Origin: Microbacterium imperiale
GTDB taxonomy: Bacteria > Actinomycetota > Actinomycetes > Actinomycetales > Microbacteriaceae
Direction of reading: 5' to 3'
Length of the DNA: 64,000 bases
Assembly: GCF_017876655.1 (NCBI RefSeq)
Contig: NZ_JAGIOK010000001.1
Span: forward strand, 62,001 to 126,000
Shown: positions 1 to 9,008 of the stretch, piece by piece
How positions within the stretch are numbered: the first letter of the stretch is position 1
How the letters are laid out: every line of letters begins with the position of its first letter
Program-made: the position numbers and the translations under genes
Notes under the pieces: generated by a model
Database searches by the model: none
Told to the model about the DNA's origin: nothing
Seen by the model: only the letters and a program-made list of their open reading frames with translations

Positions 1-1163
1 GATCCGGTCCGGCGCACCTCGTGTCGCGTCGCGGCGTCGGTGCGGCCGGTTTGTGGTCCCGGCTGCCGCTGCCGCGTCGCACGGTCATCGGCATCCCCGC
101 GGATCCGCTCGCCGCCGACGTCGTCGCGATCATCGGCGAGCGCGCCGCGCAGCGTGCTGCGGCCGAGGTGCTCGCCGCGCCGATCGACCCGACAGCGTCG
201 CTGGCCGACGTCGTCGAGGAGCGGCTGGGCGCCGGCATCCTCGCCGACCTCGTCGACCCGCTGTGCCGCAGCATCTACTCCCAGCCGGCCGCGGCCGTGC
301 CGCTGCCGCGCCTGCATCCCAAGATGTGGGCGGCGTTCGAGCGCACGGGGTCACTGCTCGCCGCGGCCGCGGAGGTCGCTCCGGATGCCCCGGGCGGCAC
401 CGCCGTCGGCGGCATCGCCGGCGGCATGTGGCGTCTCGCCGACGCCGTCGCGACGCTGGCGCTCGAGCGCGGCGCCGACATCCGGACGGGGGTCGCCGTG
501 CGGACGCTCGACCCGAACGCCGGCGGTGTACGCGTCATCGCCTCGTCGGGTGAGACCCTCCGCGCGGGCAACGTGGTCGTCGCAACCGGACCGCGCGGCG
601 CCGCCTCGCTGCTCGGCCGCGTGACCGGCACGATGGATGCCGCCGACCTCGACGCCGCCGCGTCGGCGCCCATCCAGCCCGCCGTCCGCCTGCTCACCGC
701 CGCCGTCACCGCCGCCGACCTCGGCGCCGAGCCCGTGGGCTCCGGGGTCATCGTCGCGCCCGAGGCCCCGACGGCCGCGAAGGCCCTGACCCACATCGAC
801 GCCAAGTGGGCATGGGCCCGAGCGGCGCTGCCGGTCGGAACGCACCTCGTGCGGTTGTCGGCGCGCGCCGACGACACCGCCGGGCTCGACTCCGCCACGG
901 CGATCGCGCGCGAGATCTCGCATCTCACCGGTGCTCGCGTCGACCGGGACGACATCGGCGAGATCATCACCACCCGCTGGGACGATGCCGTCGTGCCCGC
1001 GGAGTCGGCGGCGTGGACCGACACGGTGGCCGAGGCCGCCGCGCGCGGCATCCGCGTCACGGGAGCCGTCGCGGCCGGCACCGGACTCGCGTCGGTGATC
1101 CCGCACGCTCGTGCGCTCGCGCACGACCTCCTCACCGTTACCTCCGACCGAAAGGAGCCCTGA
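1..1163 (+). CDS. hemY: Coproporphyrinogen III oxidase / protoporphyrinogen oxidase HemY (CgoX), 3' part
   Basis: The gene enters from the left edge; its reading frame is open from base 3 and about 387 codons are present. It is the FAD-dependent oxidase that, in actinobacteria, converts coproporphyrinogen III to coproporphyrin III. The N-terminal Rossmann GxGxxG segment lies outside the window. What remains shows the substrate-domain helices, a GGIAGGMWRLADAV stretch typical of the family, and the C-terminal FAD-contact region ending in a TGAVAAGTGLASVIP motif. The stop TGA (1161-1163) overlaps the ATG of hemQ, so the two are translationally coupled. The GTG at 21 is probably internal. Confidence 0.88.
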   Translation, partial: SGPAHLVSRRGVGAAGLWSRLPLPRRTVIGIPADPLAADVVAIIGERAAQRAAAEVLAAPIDPTASLADVVEERLGAGILADLVDPLCRSIYSQPAAAVPLPRLHPKMWAAFERTGSLLAAAAEVAPDAPGGTAVGGIAGGMWRLADAVATLALERGADIRTGVAVRTLDPNAGGVRVIASSGETLRAGNVVVATGPRGAASLLGRVTGTMDAADLDAAASAPIQPAVRLLTAAVTAADLGAEPVGSGVIVAPEAPTAAKALTHIDAKWAWARAALPVGTHLVRLSARADDTAGLDSATAIAREISHLTGARVDRDDIGEIITTRWDDAVVPAESAAWTDTVAEAAARGIRVTGAVAAGTGLASVIPHARALAHDLLTVTSDRKEP

Positions 1164-1852
1164 TGACGGAGAACATTCCGCTCGGCTACACCCTCTTCGC
1201 GATCCTCGCCGGTCCTCGCCCGCGGCCGCAGGCGCCGACCGACGCCGACATCGCCGAGCTCGAGCGCCTGGTCGCCGAGCTGCCCGGCGCCGGCGTCACG
1301 GTGCGCGGTGTGTACGACGTGACCGGCATGCGCGGCGCGGCGGACCTGATGATCTGGCTGCACACCGCCCCCGGATCCGACGACGACCCCGCTGCACTGC
1401 AGCGCGCCCTGCGCGCCCTGCGACGCACATCGGCGCTCGCGGCGTTCGACCTCGAATGGAGCGCGATGGGAGTCCATCGCGAGGCGGAGTTCAACAAGCG
1501 TCACGTGCCGGGATACCTGCGGGGAGAACACGCCCGCGAGTGGCTGTGCCTGTACCCGTTCGTCCGCAGCTACGAGTGGTACCTGCTGCCCGAGGAGGAG
1601 CGCTCGGCGATGCTCGCTCAGCACGGCCGCCGCGGGGCGAAGTTCGCCGACGTGATCGCGAACACCGTCTCGACCTTCGCTCTCAGCGACTACGAGTGGC
1701 TGCTGCCGCTCGAGAGCGACGAGCTGATCAGCCTCGTCGACCTCATGCGCGACCTTCGCGCCACCGACGCGCGCCGCCACGTGCGCGAAGAGGTCCCGTT
1801 CTACACCGGTCGCCGCGTCGAGGTGGCCGAACTCACGGAGGTGCTGTCCTGA
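1163..1852 (+). CDS. hemQ: Coproheme decarboxylase HemQ (ChdC), chlorite dismutase family
   Basis: Encodes 229 residues. It performs the last step of the coproporphyrin-dependent pathway: peroxide-driven oxidative decarboxylation of two propionates of coproheme to give heme b. The protein is a chlorite-dismutase-fold member. The axial-ligand region is seen as LAQHGRRGAKF (His about 154), with the YPFVRSYEWYLLP segment carrying the expected catalytic Tyr just before it. The start is ATG in an ATGA overlap with hemY, with AAAGGAG eight bases upstream. It sits between hemY and the ferrochelatase gene, which makes the pathway assignment secure. Confidence 0.93.
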   Translation: MTENIPLGYTLFAILAGPRPRPQAPTDADIAELERLVAELPGAGVTVRGVYDVTGMRGAADLMIWLHTAPGSDDDPAALQRALRALRRTSALAAFDLEWSAMGVHREAEFNKRHVPGYLRGEHAREWLCLYPFVRSYEWYLLPEEERSAMLAQHGRRGAKFADVIANTVSTFALSDYEWLLPLESDELISLVDLMRDLRATDARRHVREEVPFYTGRRVEVAELTEVLS

Positions 1853-3066
1853 TGGGTGCGACCGAGTTCCGACCGAAGCCGCCGCGTGCGACGAGCGCAC
1901 CCCCGTGCGCCCCCGGCTGCGCGGTGCCGGCCGCAAGCCCCGCCGCGTGCTCGGGGGCCCCGCACGTCACCGAGCCCACCTCGTACGACGCCCTGCTGCT
2001 GCTGGGCTTCGGCGGTCCCGAGGGCCAGGACGACGTCCTTCCCTTCCTGCGCAACGTCACCGCCGGGCGCGGCATCCCCGATGAGCGCCTCGAAGAGGTC
2101 GCCCACCACTACCGCCACTTCGGCGGCGTCTCGCCCATCAATCAGCACAATCGCGAGCTCAAGGCCGCCCTCGAGGCCGAGATCGCCGCCCGCGGGCTCG
2201 ACCTGCCGGTGTACTGGGGCAACCGCAACTGGATGCCGTACGTCGACGACGCGCTGCGCGCCTTGCACGCCGACGGCCACCGCCGCGTCATCGCGGTCGC
2301 CACGAGCGCGTACAGCTCGTACTCGTCGTGCCGCCAGTACCGCGAGGACCTCGCCGACGCCATGGAGGCCACGGGCCTTGCCGGAGAGGTCGAGATCGAC
2401 AAGGTGCGCCAGTTCTTCGACCACCCCGGCTTCGTGGCCCCCTTCATCGAGGGCATCCGCGACGGACTGGCGCAGGTACGCGCGCAGGGCATCGACGAGC
2501 GGGACGTCGAGATCCTCTTCTCGACGCACTCCATCCCCAACTCCGACGCCGATCGCTCCGGCCCGCCCGAGCGCGGGTTCGGACCGGGCGGGGCGTATGT
2601 CGCCCAGCACACCGCGGTCGCCGAGGCGATCGTCGCGGAGCTCGGGACCACGGCGCCGTGGCAGCTGGTGTTCCAGAGCCGGTCGGGCCCGCCCTCCGTG
2701 CCGTGGCTCGAGCCCGACATCAACGACGCGATCGCTGAGCTGCCCGCCTCGGGTCGCAAGGCCGTGCTGATCGTGCCGCTCGGCTTCGTCAGCGACCACA
2801 TGGAGGTGCTCTGGGACCTCGACACCGAGGCGATGGAGACCGCCGAAGAGCACGGTCTGTTCGCCGTCCGCACGGCGTCGCCGAGCACGCACCCGGCGTA
2901 CGTCGCCGGACTGGTCGACCTCGTCGAGGAGCGGCTGCACGCGACCCCCGTCGACGAGCGGCCCGCGGTGACCTCGCTCGGCCCGTGGTACGACGTCTGC
3001 CGTCCCGGGTGCTGCGAGAACAAGCGCCTCGGCGTCCAGCCGGCGCTCGCGGGGGTGGCGCCGTGA
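1852..3066 (+). CDS. hemH: Coproporphyrin III ferrochelatase HemH (CpfC)
   Basis: Encodes 404 residues and inserts Fe2+ into coproporphyrin III. The ferrochelatase core begins near residue 44 (DALLLLGFGGPEG). Four cysteines match the actinobacterial [2Fe-2S] pattern: C160 (in SSYSSCRQYRED) and C383, C387 and C388 in the C-terminal VCRPGCCENKR. Odd feature: an Ala/Pro-rich N-terminal extension of about 40 residues with three further cysteines (C19, C23, C33). The ATGA overlap with hemQ supports the ATG at 1852; an in-frame GTG at 1924 is a shorter alternative but would lack coupling. The stop overlaps the GTG start of hemC. Confidence 0.93.
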   Translation: MGATEFRPKPPRATSAPPCAPGCAVPAASPAACSGAPHVTEPTSYDALLLLGFGGPEGQDDVLPFLRNVTAGRGIPDERLEEVAHHYRHFGGVSPINQHNRELKAALEAEIAARGLDLPVYWGNRNWMPYVDDALRALHADGHRRVIAVATSAYSSYSSCRQYREDLADAMEATGLAGEVEIDKVRQFFDHPGFVAPFIEGIRDGLAQVRAQGIDERDVEILFSTHSIPNSDADRSGPPERGFGPGGAYVAQHTAVAEAIVAELGTTAPWQLVFQSRSGPPSVPWLEPDINDAIAELPASGRKAVLIVPLGFVSDHMEVLWDLDTEAMETAEEHGLFAVRTASPSTHPAYVAGLVDLVEERLHATPVDERPAVTSLGPWYDVCRPGCCENKRLGVQPALAGVAP

Positions 3067-4016
3067 CGGACGCCCCCGTCCTGCGGCTGGGCACGCGCGC
3101 GAGCCTGCTCGCCACGACCCAGTCGCAGCACGTCGCCGACGCGATCACCACGGCCACCGGCATCCCGGTCGAGCTCGTGGAGATCACGACCGACGGCGAC
3201 GTGCTCACCGGGTCGCTCGCGCAGATGGGCGGCACCGGCGTGTTCGCGACGGCGCTGCGCGAGGCGCTCGTCCGCGGCGACTGCGACCTCGTCGTGCACT
3301 CGATGAAGGACTTGCCGACCGCGCCCTACCCGGGCCTGGAGATCGCGGCGGTTCCGCCGCGTGCGCCGCAGCGCGACGTGCTGTGCGGCCCCGAGGCGGG
3401 CGCATCGCTCGACGCGCTGCCCGAGGGAGCGGTCGTCGGCACGGGTTCGCCCCGGCGCGTCGCCCAGGTGCTGCGCCGGCGACCCGACCTGCAGGTGCGC
3501 GACATCCGAGGCAACGTCGACACGCGCCTGCGGAAGGTGCGCGACGGCGAGTACGACGCCATCGTGCTCGCCGAGGCCGGCCTGCGCCGCATCGGACGTG
3601 ACAGCGCCATCGGCGAGGTCTTCTCCCTGGACGCCTGGCCGACCTCAGCCGGGCAGGGAGCTCTGGCGGTGGAGGTTCGCACGGCGGATCTCGACGGGCC
3701 GATCGGTCGAGCCGTCGGGCTGATCGACGACTCCGCATCGGCCTCGCGCGCCCTCCTCGAGCGGGCCGTGCTGCGCCGGCTCGAAGCGGGCTGCGCGGCG
3801 CCGGTCGGCATCACCGTCACGGGACTGGGCTCGGAATCCGTCTTCGTGGCCGAGGTGTACGCACCCGACGGCGCGCGCACGGTACGCGCGGTGCGGTCGC
3901 TGCAGGCGGACCTCACCTCTCCCGCTGAGCGCGAGAGCATCGCGGCCGATGTCGTCGCCGAGCTGCTGGACGGCGGTGCCGCGGACATCGCCGATCTGCC
4001 GGGGACGAGCCGGTGA
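3063..4016 (+). CDS. hemC: Hydroxymethylbilane synthase (porphobilinogen deaminase)
   Basis: Encodes 317 residues. It polymerises four porphobilinogens into hydroxymethylbilane. Seen in the sequence: the N-terminal LRLGTRASLLATTQS motif, the VVHSMKDLPT substrate loop, the GTGSPRR and DIRGNVDTRL arginine-rich segments, and the dipyrromethane-cofactor cysteine C244 in RRLEAGCAAPVG. The start is GTG in a GTGA overlap with hemH. Pathway order in the operon is terminal steps first (hemY, hemQ, hemH), then early steps (hemC, hemD, hemB, hemL). Confidence 0.95.
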   Translation: MTDAPVLRLGTRASLLATTQSQHVADAITTATGIPVELVEITTDGDVLTGSLAQMGGTGVFATALREALVRGDCDLVVHSMKDLPTAPYPGLEIAAVPPRAPQRDVLCGPEAGASLDALPEGAVVGTGSPRRVAQVLRRRPDLQVRDIRGNVDTRLRKVRDGEYDAIVLAEAGLRRIGRDSAIGEVFSLDAWPTSAGQGALAVEVRTADLDGPIGRAVGLIDDSASASRALLERAVLRRLEAGCAAPVGITVTGLGSESVFVAEVYAPDGARTVRAVRSLQADLTSPAERESIAADVVAELLDGGAADIADLPGTSR

Positions 4017-4783
4017 GCGGAGGACTGCGTGGCCGCCGCATCCTGATCCCGCGCGGCGGCGCCTGGGGTGAGCGCGTGCGCGACGAGATCGAGCGTCGCG
4101 GCGCGACGGGCGTCATCGCGCCGCTGATCCAGTCGCGTCCGCCGCGCGACACGGCAGCGCGCGACGCCGCCTTCGCTCGGCTGGCCGCCGGCGACTACGC
4201 GTGGGTGTTCATCACGAGCGCGGCCACGGTCGAGCAGCTGGTGGCCCAGCAGGTCTCGATCCCGGTCGGAACGCGCATCGCCGCCGTCGGTCGGCCCACC
4301 GCGCGGGCGGTCGCGGACGCCGGCTTCGAGGTCGAGTTCGTTCCGGTCGGGACGTCGTCGGCGACCAACATGATCGCCCAGTGGTGCGCCGGTCGGTCGC
4401 CGCGCTCGACCGGCCGCTGCCTCGTGCTGCGATCGGATCTGGCCATGGCGGTCATCAGCGACGAACTGGAGCTGCAGGGCTACGAGGTCGACGTCTGCAT
4501 CGCCTATCGCACGGTCGGCGTCGACCTCGACCCGGTGATCGCGGACGAGGTGCGCACCGGCGCCATCGACACGGTGCTGCTCACCTCGCTCAGCGTGGGG
4601 CGCGAGCTGCGGCGTCAGGTCGGCATTCCCGGCCCCGAGGTGTTCATCGCCTCGATCGGGCCGGGCACCACACGCGATGCCGAGAAGCTCGGCTACACGG
4701 TCCACCACACGGCACACTCGCAGAGCGTCGACGCCCTCCTGGCGGAGCTCGACGCGCGACCCGGAACAGAGGAATCCTCATGA
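4013..4783 (+). CDS. hemD: Uroporphyrinogen-III synthase
   Basis: Encodes 256 residues. It closes and inverts ring D of hydroxymethylbilane to give uroporphyrinogen III. HemD proteins are poorly conserved. Here the two-lobed Rossmann-like pattern is visible: [15 protein letters not shown] at the N terminus, a [11 protein letters not shown] strand-turn, and the C-lobe [16 protein letters not shown] and [16 protein letters not shown] motifs. The call is supported by position: it starts with GTG inside the hemC stop and its own stop overlaps hemB. Confidence 0.88.
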   Translation: MSGGLRGRRILIPRGGAWGERVRDEIERRGATGVIAPLIQSRPPRDTAARDAAFARLAAGDYAWVFITSAATVEQLVAQQVSIPVGTRIAAVGRPTARAVADAGFEVEFVPVGTSSATNMIAQWCAGRSPRSTGRCLVLRSDLAMAVISDELELQGYEVDVCIAYRTVGVDLDPVIADEVRTGAIDTVLLTSLSVGRELRRQVGIPGPEVFIASIGPGTTRDAEKLGYTVHHTAHSQSVDALLAELDARPGTEESS

Positions 4784-5775
4784 GCAGCTTCCCCGAGCGG
4801 CGCCTGCGTCGCACCCGTCGCACCCCGGCGATGCGCCGGCTGTCGACCGAGCACCACCTCGCAGCCGCCCAGCTGGTGCTGCCGGTGTTCGTCAAAGAGG
4901 GCATCGACGCCGCGCAGCCCATCGCCTCCATGCCCGGCGTCCTGCAGCACCCGCTCGAGGACATCGCCGCGGTCGTCACGGATGCCGCCGAGGCCGGCGT
5001 CGGCGGCATCATGCTCTTCGGCGTGCCCGCCGTGCGCGACGCCGAGGGATCGGGAGCGGTCGCGGACGACGGCATCCTCAATCGCGCGATCCGCGTCGCG
5101 GCCGAGGCTGCCCGCGGACGCATCACGGTGCAGGCGGACCTGTGCCTCGACGAGTTCACCGACCACGGTCACTGCGGCCTGCTCGCCGCCGACGGCTCGG
5201 TCGACAATGACGCGACGCTCGAGGTGTACGCGCGCATGGCCCTCGCGCAGGCGCGTGCCGGTGCCGAGATCCTCGGCCTGTCGGGCATGATGGACGGCCA
5301 GGTCGCCGTCATCCGCCGCGCCCTCGACGAGGCCGGCCACGCCGACGTGGCGCTGCTGGCCTATTCGGCGAAGTACGCCTCTGCGTTCTACGGCCCGTTT
5401 CGCGACGCGGTCGAGTCGACGCTGCAGGGCGACCGCCGCACCTATCAGCTCGACCCCGCGAACGGCCGCGAGGGCGTCGCCGAGGCCATGCAGGACATCG
5501 CCGAAGGCGCGGACTACGTCATGGTCAAGCCCGCGGGCCCCTACCTCGACGTGCTCGCCCGCGTCGCCGACGCCTCGACCGTGCCCGTGTGGGCGTACCA
5601 GGTGTCGGGCGAGTACGCGATGATCGAGCTCGCCGCGCGTGCGGGCGCCATCGACCGCGAGCGCACGATCGGCGAGTCGCTGCTCGGCATTCGTCGCGCG
5701 GGGGCGGATGTCATCCTCACCTATTGGGCCCGCGAAGTGGCGGACTGGATCCGCGCCGGAAAGGATCTCGCATGA
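4780..5775 (+). CDS. hemB: Delta-aminolevulinic acid dehydratase (porphobilinogen synthase)
   Basis: Encodes 331 residues. It condenses two 5-aminolevulinates to porphobilinogen. The Schiff-base region is seen as [13 protein letters not shown] and the second active-site lysine in [13 protein letters not shown]. The metal loop reads [16 protein letters not shown]: the middle cysteine of the classical Zn site is Asp, while the outer two cysteines remain, so metal use is uncertain (mixed Zn/Mg type). The ATG overlaps the hemD stop and the stop overlaps hemL. Confidence 0.95.
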   Translation: MSSFPERRLRRTRRTPAMRRLSTEHHLAAAQLVLPVFVKEGIDAAQPIASMPGVLQHPLEDIAAVVTDAAEAGVGGIMLFGVPAVRDAEGSGAVADDGILNRAIRVAAEAARGRITVQADLCLDEFTDHGHCGLLAADGSVDNDATLEVYARMALAQARAGAEILGLSGMMDGQVAVIRRALDEAGHADVALLAYSAKYASAFYGPFRDAVESTLQGDRRTYQLDPANGREGVAEAMQDIAEGADYVMVKPAGPYLDVLARVADASTVPVWAYQVSGEYAMIELAARAGAIDRERTIGESLLGIRRAGADVILTYWAREVADWIRAGKDLA

Positions 5776-7091
5776 GCCGCAACGACGACCTGTTCGAGCG
5801 CGCCCGCGGCGTCATCCCCGGGGGAGTGAACTCCCCGGTCCGGGCCTTCGGCTCGGTCGGCGGCACCCCCCGGTTCTTCGTCTCGGCCTCCGGCCCGACC
5901 GTCACCGATGCCGAGGGCCGCGACTACGTCGACCTCGTCGCCAGCTGGGGCCCGGCCCTCGTGGGGCACGCGCACCCCGAGGTGATCGCGGCGGTCGTCG
6001 AGGCTGCGGGCCGAGGGCTCTCGTTCGGGGCGTCGACCCCGGCCGAGACGGAGCTGGCCGAGGAGATCCGCCGTCGCGTGCCGATCGCCGAGAAGATCCG
6101 CCTCGTCTCCACGGGCACCGAGGCGACGATGACCGCGATCCGTCTCGCCCGCGGCGCGACCGGGCGCGATCTGCTCGTGAAGTTCGCCGGGCATTACCAC
6201 GGTCATTCCGACGGACTGCTCGCGCAGGCCGGGTCGGGGCTCGCCACACTCGCCCTTCCCGGGTCGGCCGGGGTGCCGGCGGCCATCGCGGCGCAGACCC
6301 TCGTCGTGCGCTACAACGACCGGGCCGCGCTCGAGGCCGTCTTCGCCGAGCACGGCGAGCGGATCGCCGCCGTCATCACCGAGGCCGCGGGCGCCAACAT
6401 GGGCGTCGTGCCGCCGGCTCCGGGCTTCACCGCGTTCTTGCGCGACCTCACCCGCCGGCACGGTGCGCTGCTGATCAGCGACGAGGTCCTGACCGGCTTC
6501 CGCTCCGGCCCCTCCGGCTACTGGGGCGTGCTCCGCGACGCCGGTGAGGACGTCGCGCCCGACCTCCTCACCTTCGGCAAGGTGGTCGGCGGCGGGCTCC
6601 CCGTCGCGGCGATCGCGGGCCGCGCCGAGGTGATGGACCTGCTCGCTCCGCTCGGGCCGGTCTACCAAGCCGGCACCCTGTCGGGCAATCCCGTCGCCGT
6701 CGCCGCCGGGCTCGCGACGCTGCGGCTGGCCGACGACGCGGTGTACGCGCGGATCACCGCCGCCGCCGAGACGGTGTCGCACGCGGCATCCGCGGCCCTG
6801 ACCGAGGCGGGCATGCCGCACGTCGTGCAGCGGGCGGGGACGCTCTTCAGCGTCTTCTTCGGCGCGGCCGTCGTCGACGGCGTGCCCGACTACGAGACCG
6901 CGACGCTGCAGGATGCCGCCGCCTATGCGGCCTTCTTCCACGCGATGCTCGACGCGGGGGTGTCGCTGCCGCCCTCGGCTTTCGAAGCGTGGTTCCTCAC
7001 CGCCGCGCACGACGACGCCGCCCTCGAGCGGATCGTCTCGGCCCTGCCCGGCGCCGCCCGCGCCGCGACCGCCGCCGCTGCCGGGGCCTGA
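5772..7091 (+). CDS. hemL: Glutamate-1-semialdehyde 2,1-aminomutase
   Basis: Encodes 439 residues. It is the PLP enzyme converting glutamate-1-semialdehyde to 5-aminolevulinate, second step of the C5 pathway. The N-terminal [19 protein letters not shown] signature, the [15 protein letters not shown] segment, [16 protein letters not shown], and the PLP lysine K270 in [13 protein letters not shown] are present. It is the last gene of the overlapping run; 50 bases separate it from the promoter of rsmA. hemA and hemE are not in the window and presumably lie upstream. Confidence 0.95.
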   Translation: MSRNDDLFERARGVIPGGVNSPVRAFGSVGGTPRFFVSASGPTVTDAEGRDYVDLVASWGPALVGHAHPEVIAAVVEAAGRGLSFGASTPAETELAEEIRRRVPIAEKIRLVSTGTEATMTAIRLARGATGRDLLVKFAGHYHGHSDGLLAQAGSGLATLALPGSAGVPAAIAAQTLVVRYNDRAALEAVFAEHGERIAAVITEAAGANMGVVPPAPGFTAFLRDLTRRHGALLISDEVLTGFRSGPSGYWGVLRDAGEDVAPDLLTFGKVVGGGLPVAAIAGRAEVMDLLAPLGPVYQAGTLSGNPVAVAAGLATLRLADDAVYARITAAAETVSHAASAALTEAGMPHVVQRAGTLFSVFFGAAVVDGVPDYETATLQDAAAYAAFFHAMLDAGVSLPPSAFEAWFLTAAHDDAALERIVSALPGAARAATAAAAGA

Positions 7092-7128
7092 GCGGGTCCG
7101 CGCATCCGGCGCGGGTCTCCGCCGCAAC

Positions 7129-7134
7129 TAGGCT
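7129..7134 (+). promoter_or_regulatory. -10 element (TAGGCT), leaderless promoter of rsmA
   Basis: TAGGCT ends 7 nt before the ATG at 7142, placing the predicted transcription start at or next to the start codon. No convincing Shine-Dalgarno is present, which fits a leaderless mRNA. Confidence 0.55.
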
Positions 7135-7141
7135 GGTCCTC

Positions 7142-7987
7142 ATGCCTGTGACCCTGCTCGGTGCGTCCGAGATCCGCGCTCTCGCGGCCGAACTCGACGT
7201 CACGCCGACCAAGAAGCTCGGGCAGAACTTCGTCGTCGACGCCAACACCGTGCGCAAGATCGTGCATGCCGCACGGGTGCAGCCCGGAGAGCGCGTCGTC
7301 GAGATCGGACCGGGCCTCGGTTCGCTGACCCTGGCGATCCTCGAGGCCGGCGCGAGCGTGACGGCTGTGGAGATCGATCACCGCCTGGCGGCGCACCTGC
7401 CCCTCACGGCGCAGCGCCACGGCGTGCCCGAGGGGGCCCTCACCGTCGTGGACGCCGATGCCCTGCGGGTGACGGAGCTGCCCGGCGAGCCGACGGTGCT
7501 CGTGGCGAACCTGCCGTACAACGTGAGTGTGCCGGTGCTCCTGCACTTCCTCGAGACCTTTCCGTACCTCCAGCGCGGAGTCGTGATGGTGCAGGCCGAG
7601 GTCGCCGAGCGCCTGGCCGCTGCGCCGGGCTCGAAGATCTACGGTTCTCCCAGCGCGAAGGCGGCTTGGTACGGCTCCTGGCGCCTCGCCGGCACGGTCT
7701 CGCGTCAGGTGTTCTGGCCGGTGCCGAACGTCGACAGCCTGCTCGTGGCGTTCGAGCGCGACGCCGCGCCCCGCGGTGACGACGACCTGCGCCGCCGGAC
7801 GTTCCAGATCGTCGACGCCGCGTTCGGCCAGCGGCGCAAGATGCTGCGGCAGGCGGTCGCGCCCGTTCTCGGAGGCACGGCGGCCGCCGCGTCGGCCGCC
7901 CTCGAGGCGGCGGGCATCGACCCGACGCTGCGCGGCGAGCAGCTGACGATCGACGACTTCGTGCGCGTCGCGGCATCCGTTCACTGA
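7142..7987 (+). CDS. rsmA: 16S rRNA (adenine1518/1519-N6,N6)-dimethyltransferase
   Basis: Encodes 281 residues (KsgA). It dimethylates two adjacent adenines in helix 45 of 16S rRNA. Visible motifs: [17 protein letters not shown] at the N terminus, SAM-binding [15 protein letters not shown], the acidic TAVEIDHRL, and the catalytic NLPYNV (Asn near 123). ispE lies 3.8 kb downstream, an association common in actinobacteria; here three genes are inserted between them. The ATG at 7142 is chosen because of the leaderless-type -10 just upstream and the family N terminus. Confidence 0.95.
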   Translation: MPVTLLGASEIRALAAELDVTPTKKLGQNFVVDANTVRKIVHAARVQPGERVVEIGPGLGSLTLAILEAGASVTAVEIDHRLAAHLPLTAQRHGVPEGALTVVDADALRVTELPGEPTVLVANLPYNVSVPVLLHFLETFPYLQRGVVMVQAEVAERLAAAPGSKIYGSPSAKAAWYGSWRLAGTVSRQVFWPVPNVDSLLVAFERDAAPRGDDDLRRRTFQIVDAAFGQRRKMLRQAVAPVLGGTAAAASAALEAAGIDPTLRGEQLTIDDFVRVAASVH

Positions 7988-8087
7988 ATGCTCATCAGCG
8001 CGTCATCAGGTTCCTCCGAAACACGCCGGTAACATTCCGGGGGAGCCGCGAGCGTCGTGGCGAGCATCACCCGACACGGAAGAGACG

Positions 8088-9008
8088 ATGCGAACCGCCG
8101 AGTACCCGGCACCCGAGAGAGTGCTGCTGCACCTGAGCGATACCCACCTGCGAGCCGCCGGCTCCCAGCTGTTCGACCGCGTCGACGCGGCCGCACACCT
8201 GCGCCGCGCGATGGACGCGATCGAAGCGGCTGCGCTGCGGCCCGACGGCATCGTCTTCACCGGCGACCTCGTCGACCTCGGCGAGCGTGACGCGTATGCC
8301 GAGCTGCGCGACCTCGTCGAGCCGTTCGCCGAGCGTCTGGGCACGCGGGTGTTCTGGGTGATGGGCAACCATGACGACCGCGCCGGCTTCCGCGAGACCC
8401 TCTGGCGCGAGGAGGGGACGGATGCCGCCGCCGACCGCGTCGACGAGATCGACGGTCTGCGACTGATCACCCTCGACACCAGCGTGCCCGGCGCCCACCA
8501 CGGCGAGGTCCGCCCCGCCCAGCTCGCGTGGCTGCGCGAGGTGCTGGCCACCCCCGCGCCCCTCGGCACGATCCTGGCGATGCACCACCCGCCCGTCCCG
8601 AGCGTCCTGCCGCTGGCCGCGAGCGTCGAGCTGCGCGACCAGCGCGCCCTCGCAGAGGTGCTGCGTGGCTCGGACGTGCGCGCCATCATCGCCGGTCATC
8701 TGCACTACTCGACGTTCGCGGCCTTCGCCGGCATCCCGGTCTCGGTCGCCTCATCGACCTGCTACGCCCAGGACCTCACGGTGCCCGTCGGCGGCACGCG
8801 GCCGCAGGACGGTGCGCAGTCGTTCAACTTCGTTCACGTCTACGACGAGACGGTCGTGCACTCCGTGGTGCCGGTGGAGGCACCCGTGACGCTCGAGCAC
8901 ACCGATGCGCACGAGGCGCAACGGCGGCTCGCCGAAGCGGGGATCGCTCCGGTCAGCGCTTCACGCCGGAGCGCACCGCCGACGCGTCCCGTATCCGTCC
9001 TTCGCTGA
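8088..9008 (+). CDS. Metallophosphoesterase, class III cyclic-nucleotide phosphodiesterase type
   Basis: Encodes 306 residues. The calcineurin-like dinuclear metal motifs are in order: [24 protein letters not shown], then the late MHHPP and AGHLHYSTF. This arrangement resembles CpdA/Rv0805-type 3',5'-cyclic nucleotide phosphodiesterases, but substrate cannot be fixed from sequence. The start is ATG with GGAAGAG about 5 nt upstream. A TAACAT at 8030-8035 could be a -10. The 3' end overlaps the convergent Stealth gene by 56 bases. Confidence 0.85.
   Translation: MRTAEYPAPERVLLHLSDTHLRAAGSQLFDRVDAAAHLRRAMDAIEAAALRPDGIVFTGDLVDLGERDAYAELRDLVEPFAERLGTRVFWVMGNHDDRAGFRETLWREEGTDAAADRVDEIDGLRLITLDTSVPGAHHGEVRPAQLAWLREVLATPAPLGTILAMHHPPVPSVLPLAASVELRDQRALAEVLRGSDVRAIIAGHLHYSTFAAFAGIPVSVASSTCYAQDLTVPVGGTRPQDGAQSFNFVHVYDETVVHSVVPVEAPVTLEHTDAHEAQRRLAEAGIAPVSASRRSAPPTRPVSVLR

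Noticed and set aside
275..1936. A 553-codon minus-strand frame opposite hemY and hemQ
   Set aside because: Antisense shadow; both heme genes show family motifs and overlapping start/stop junctions.
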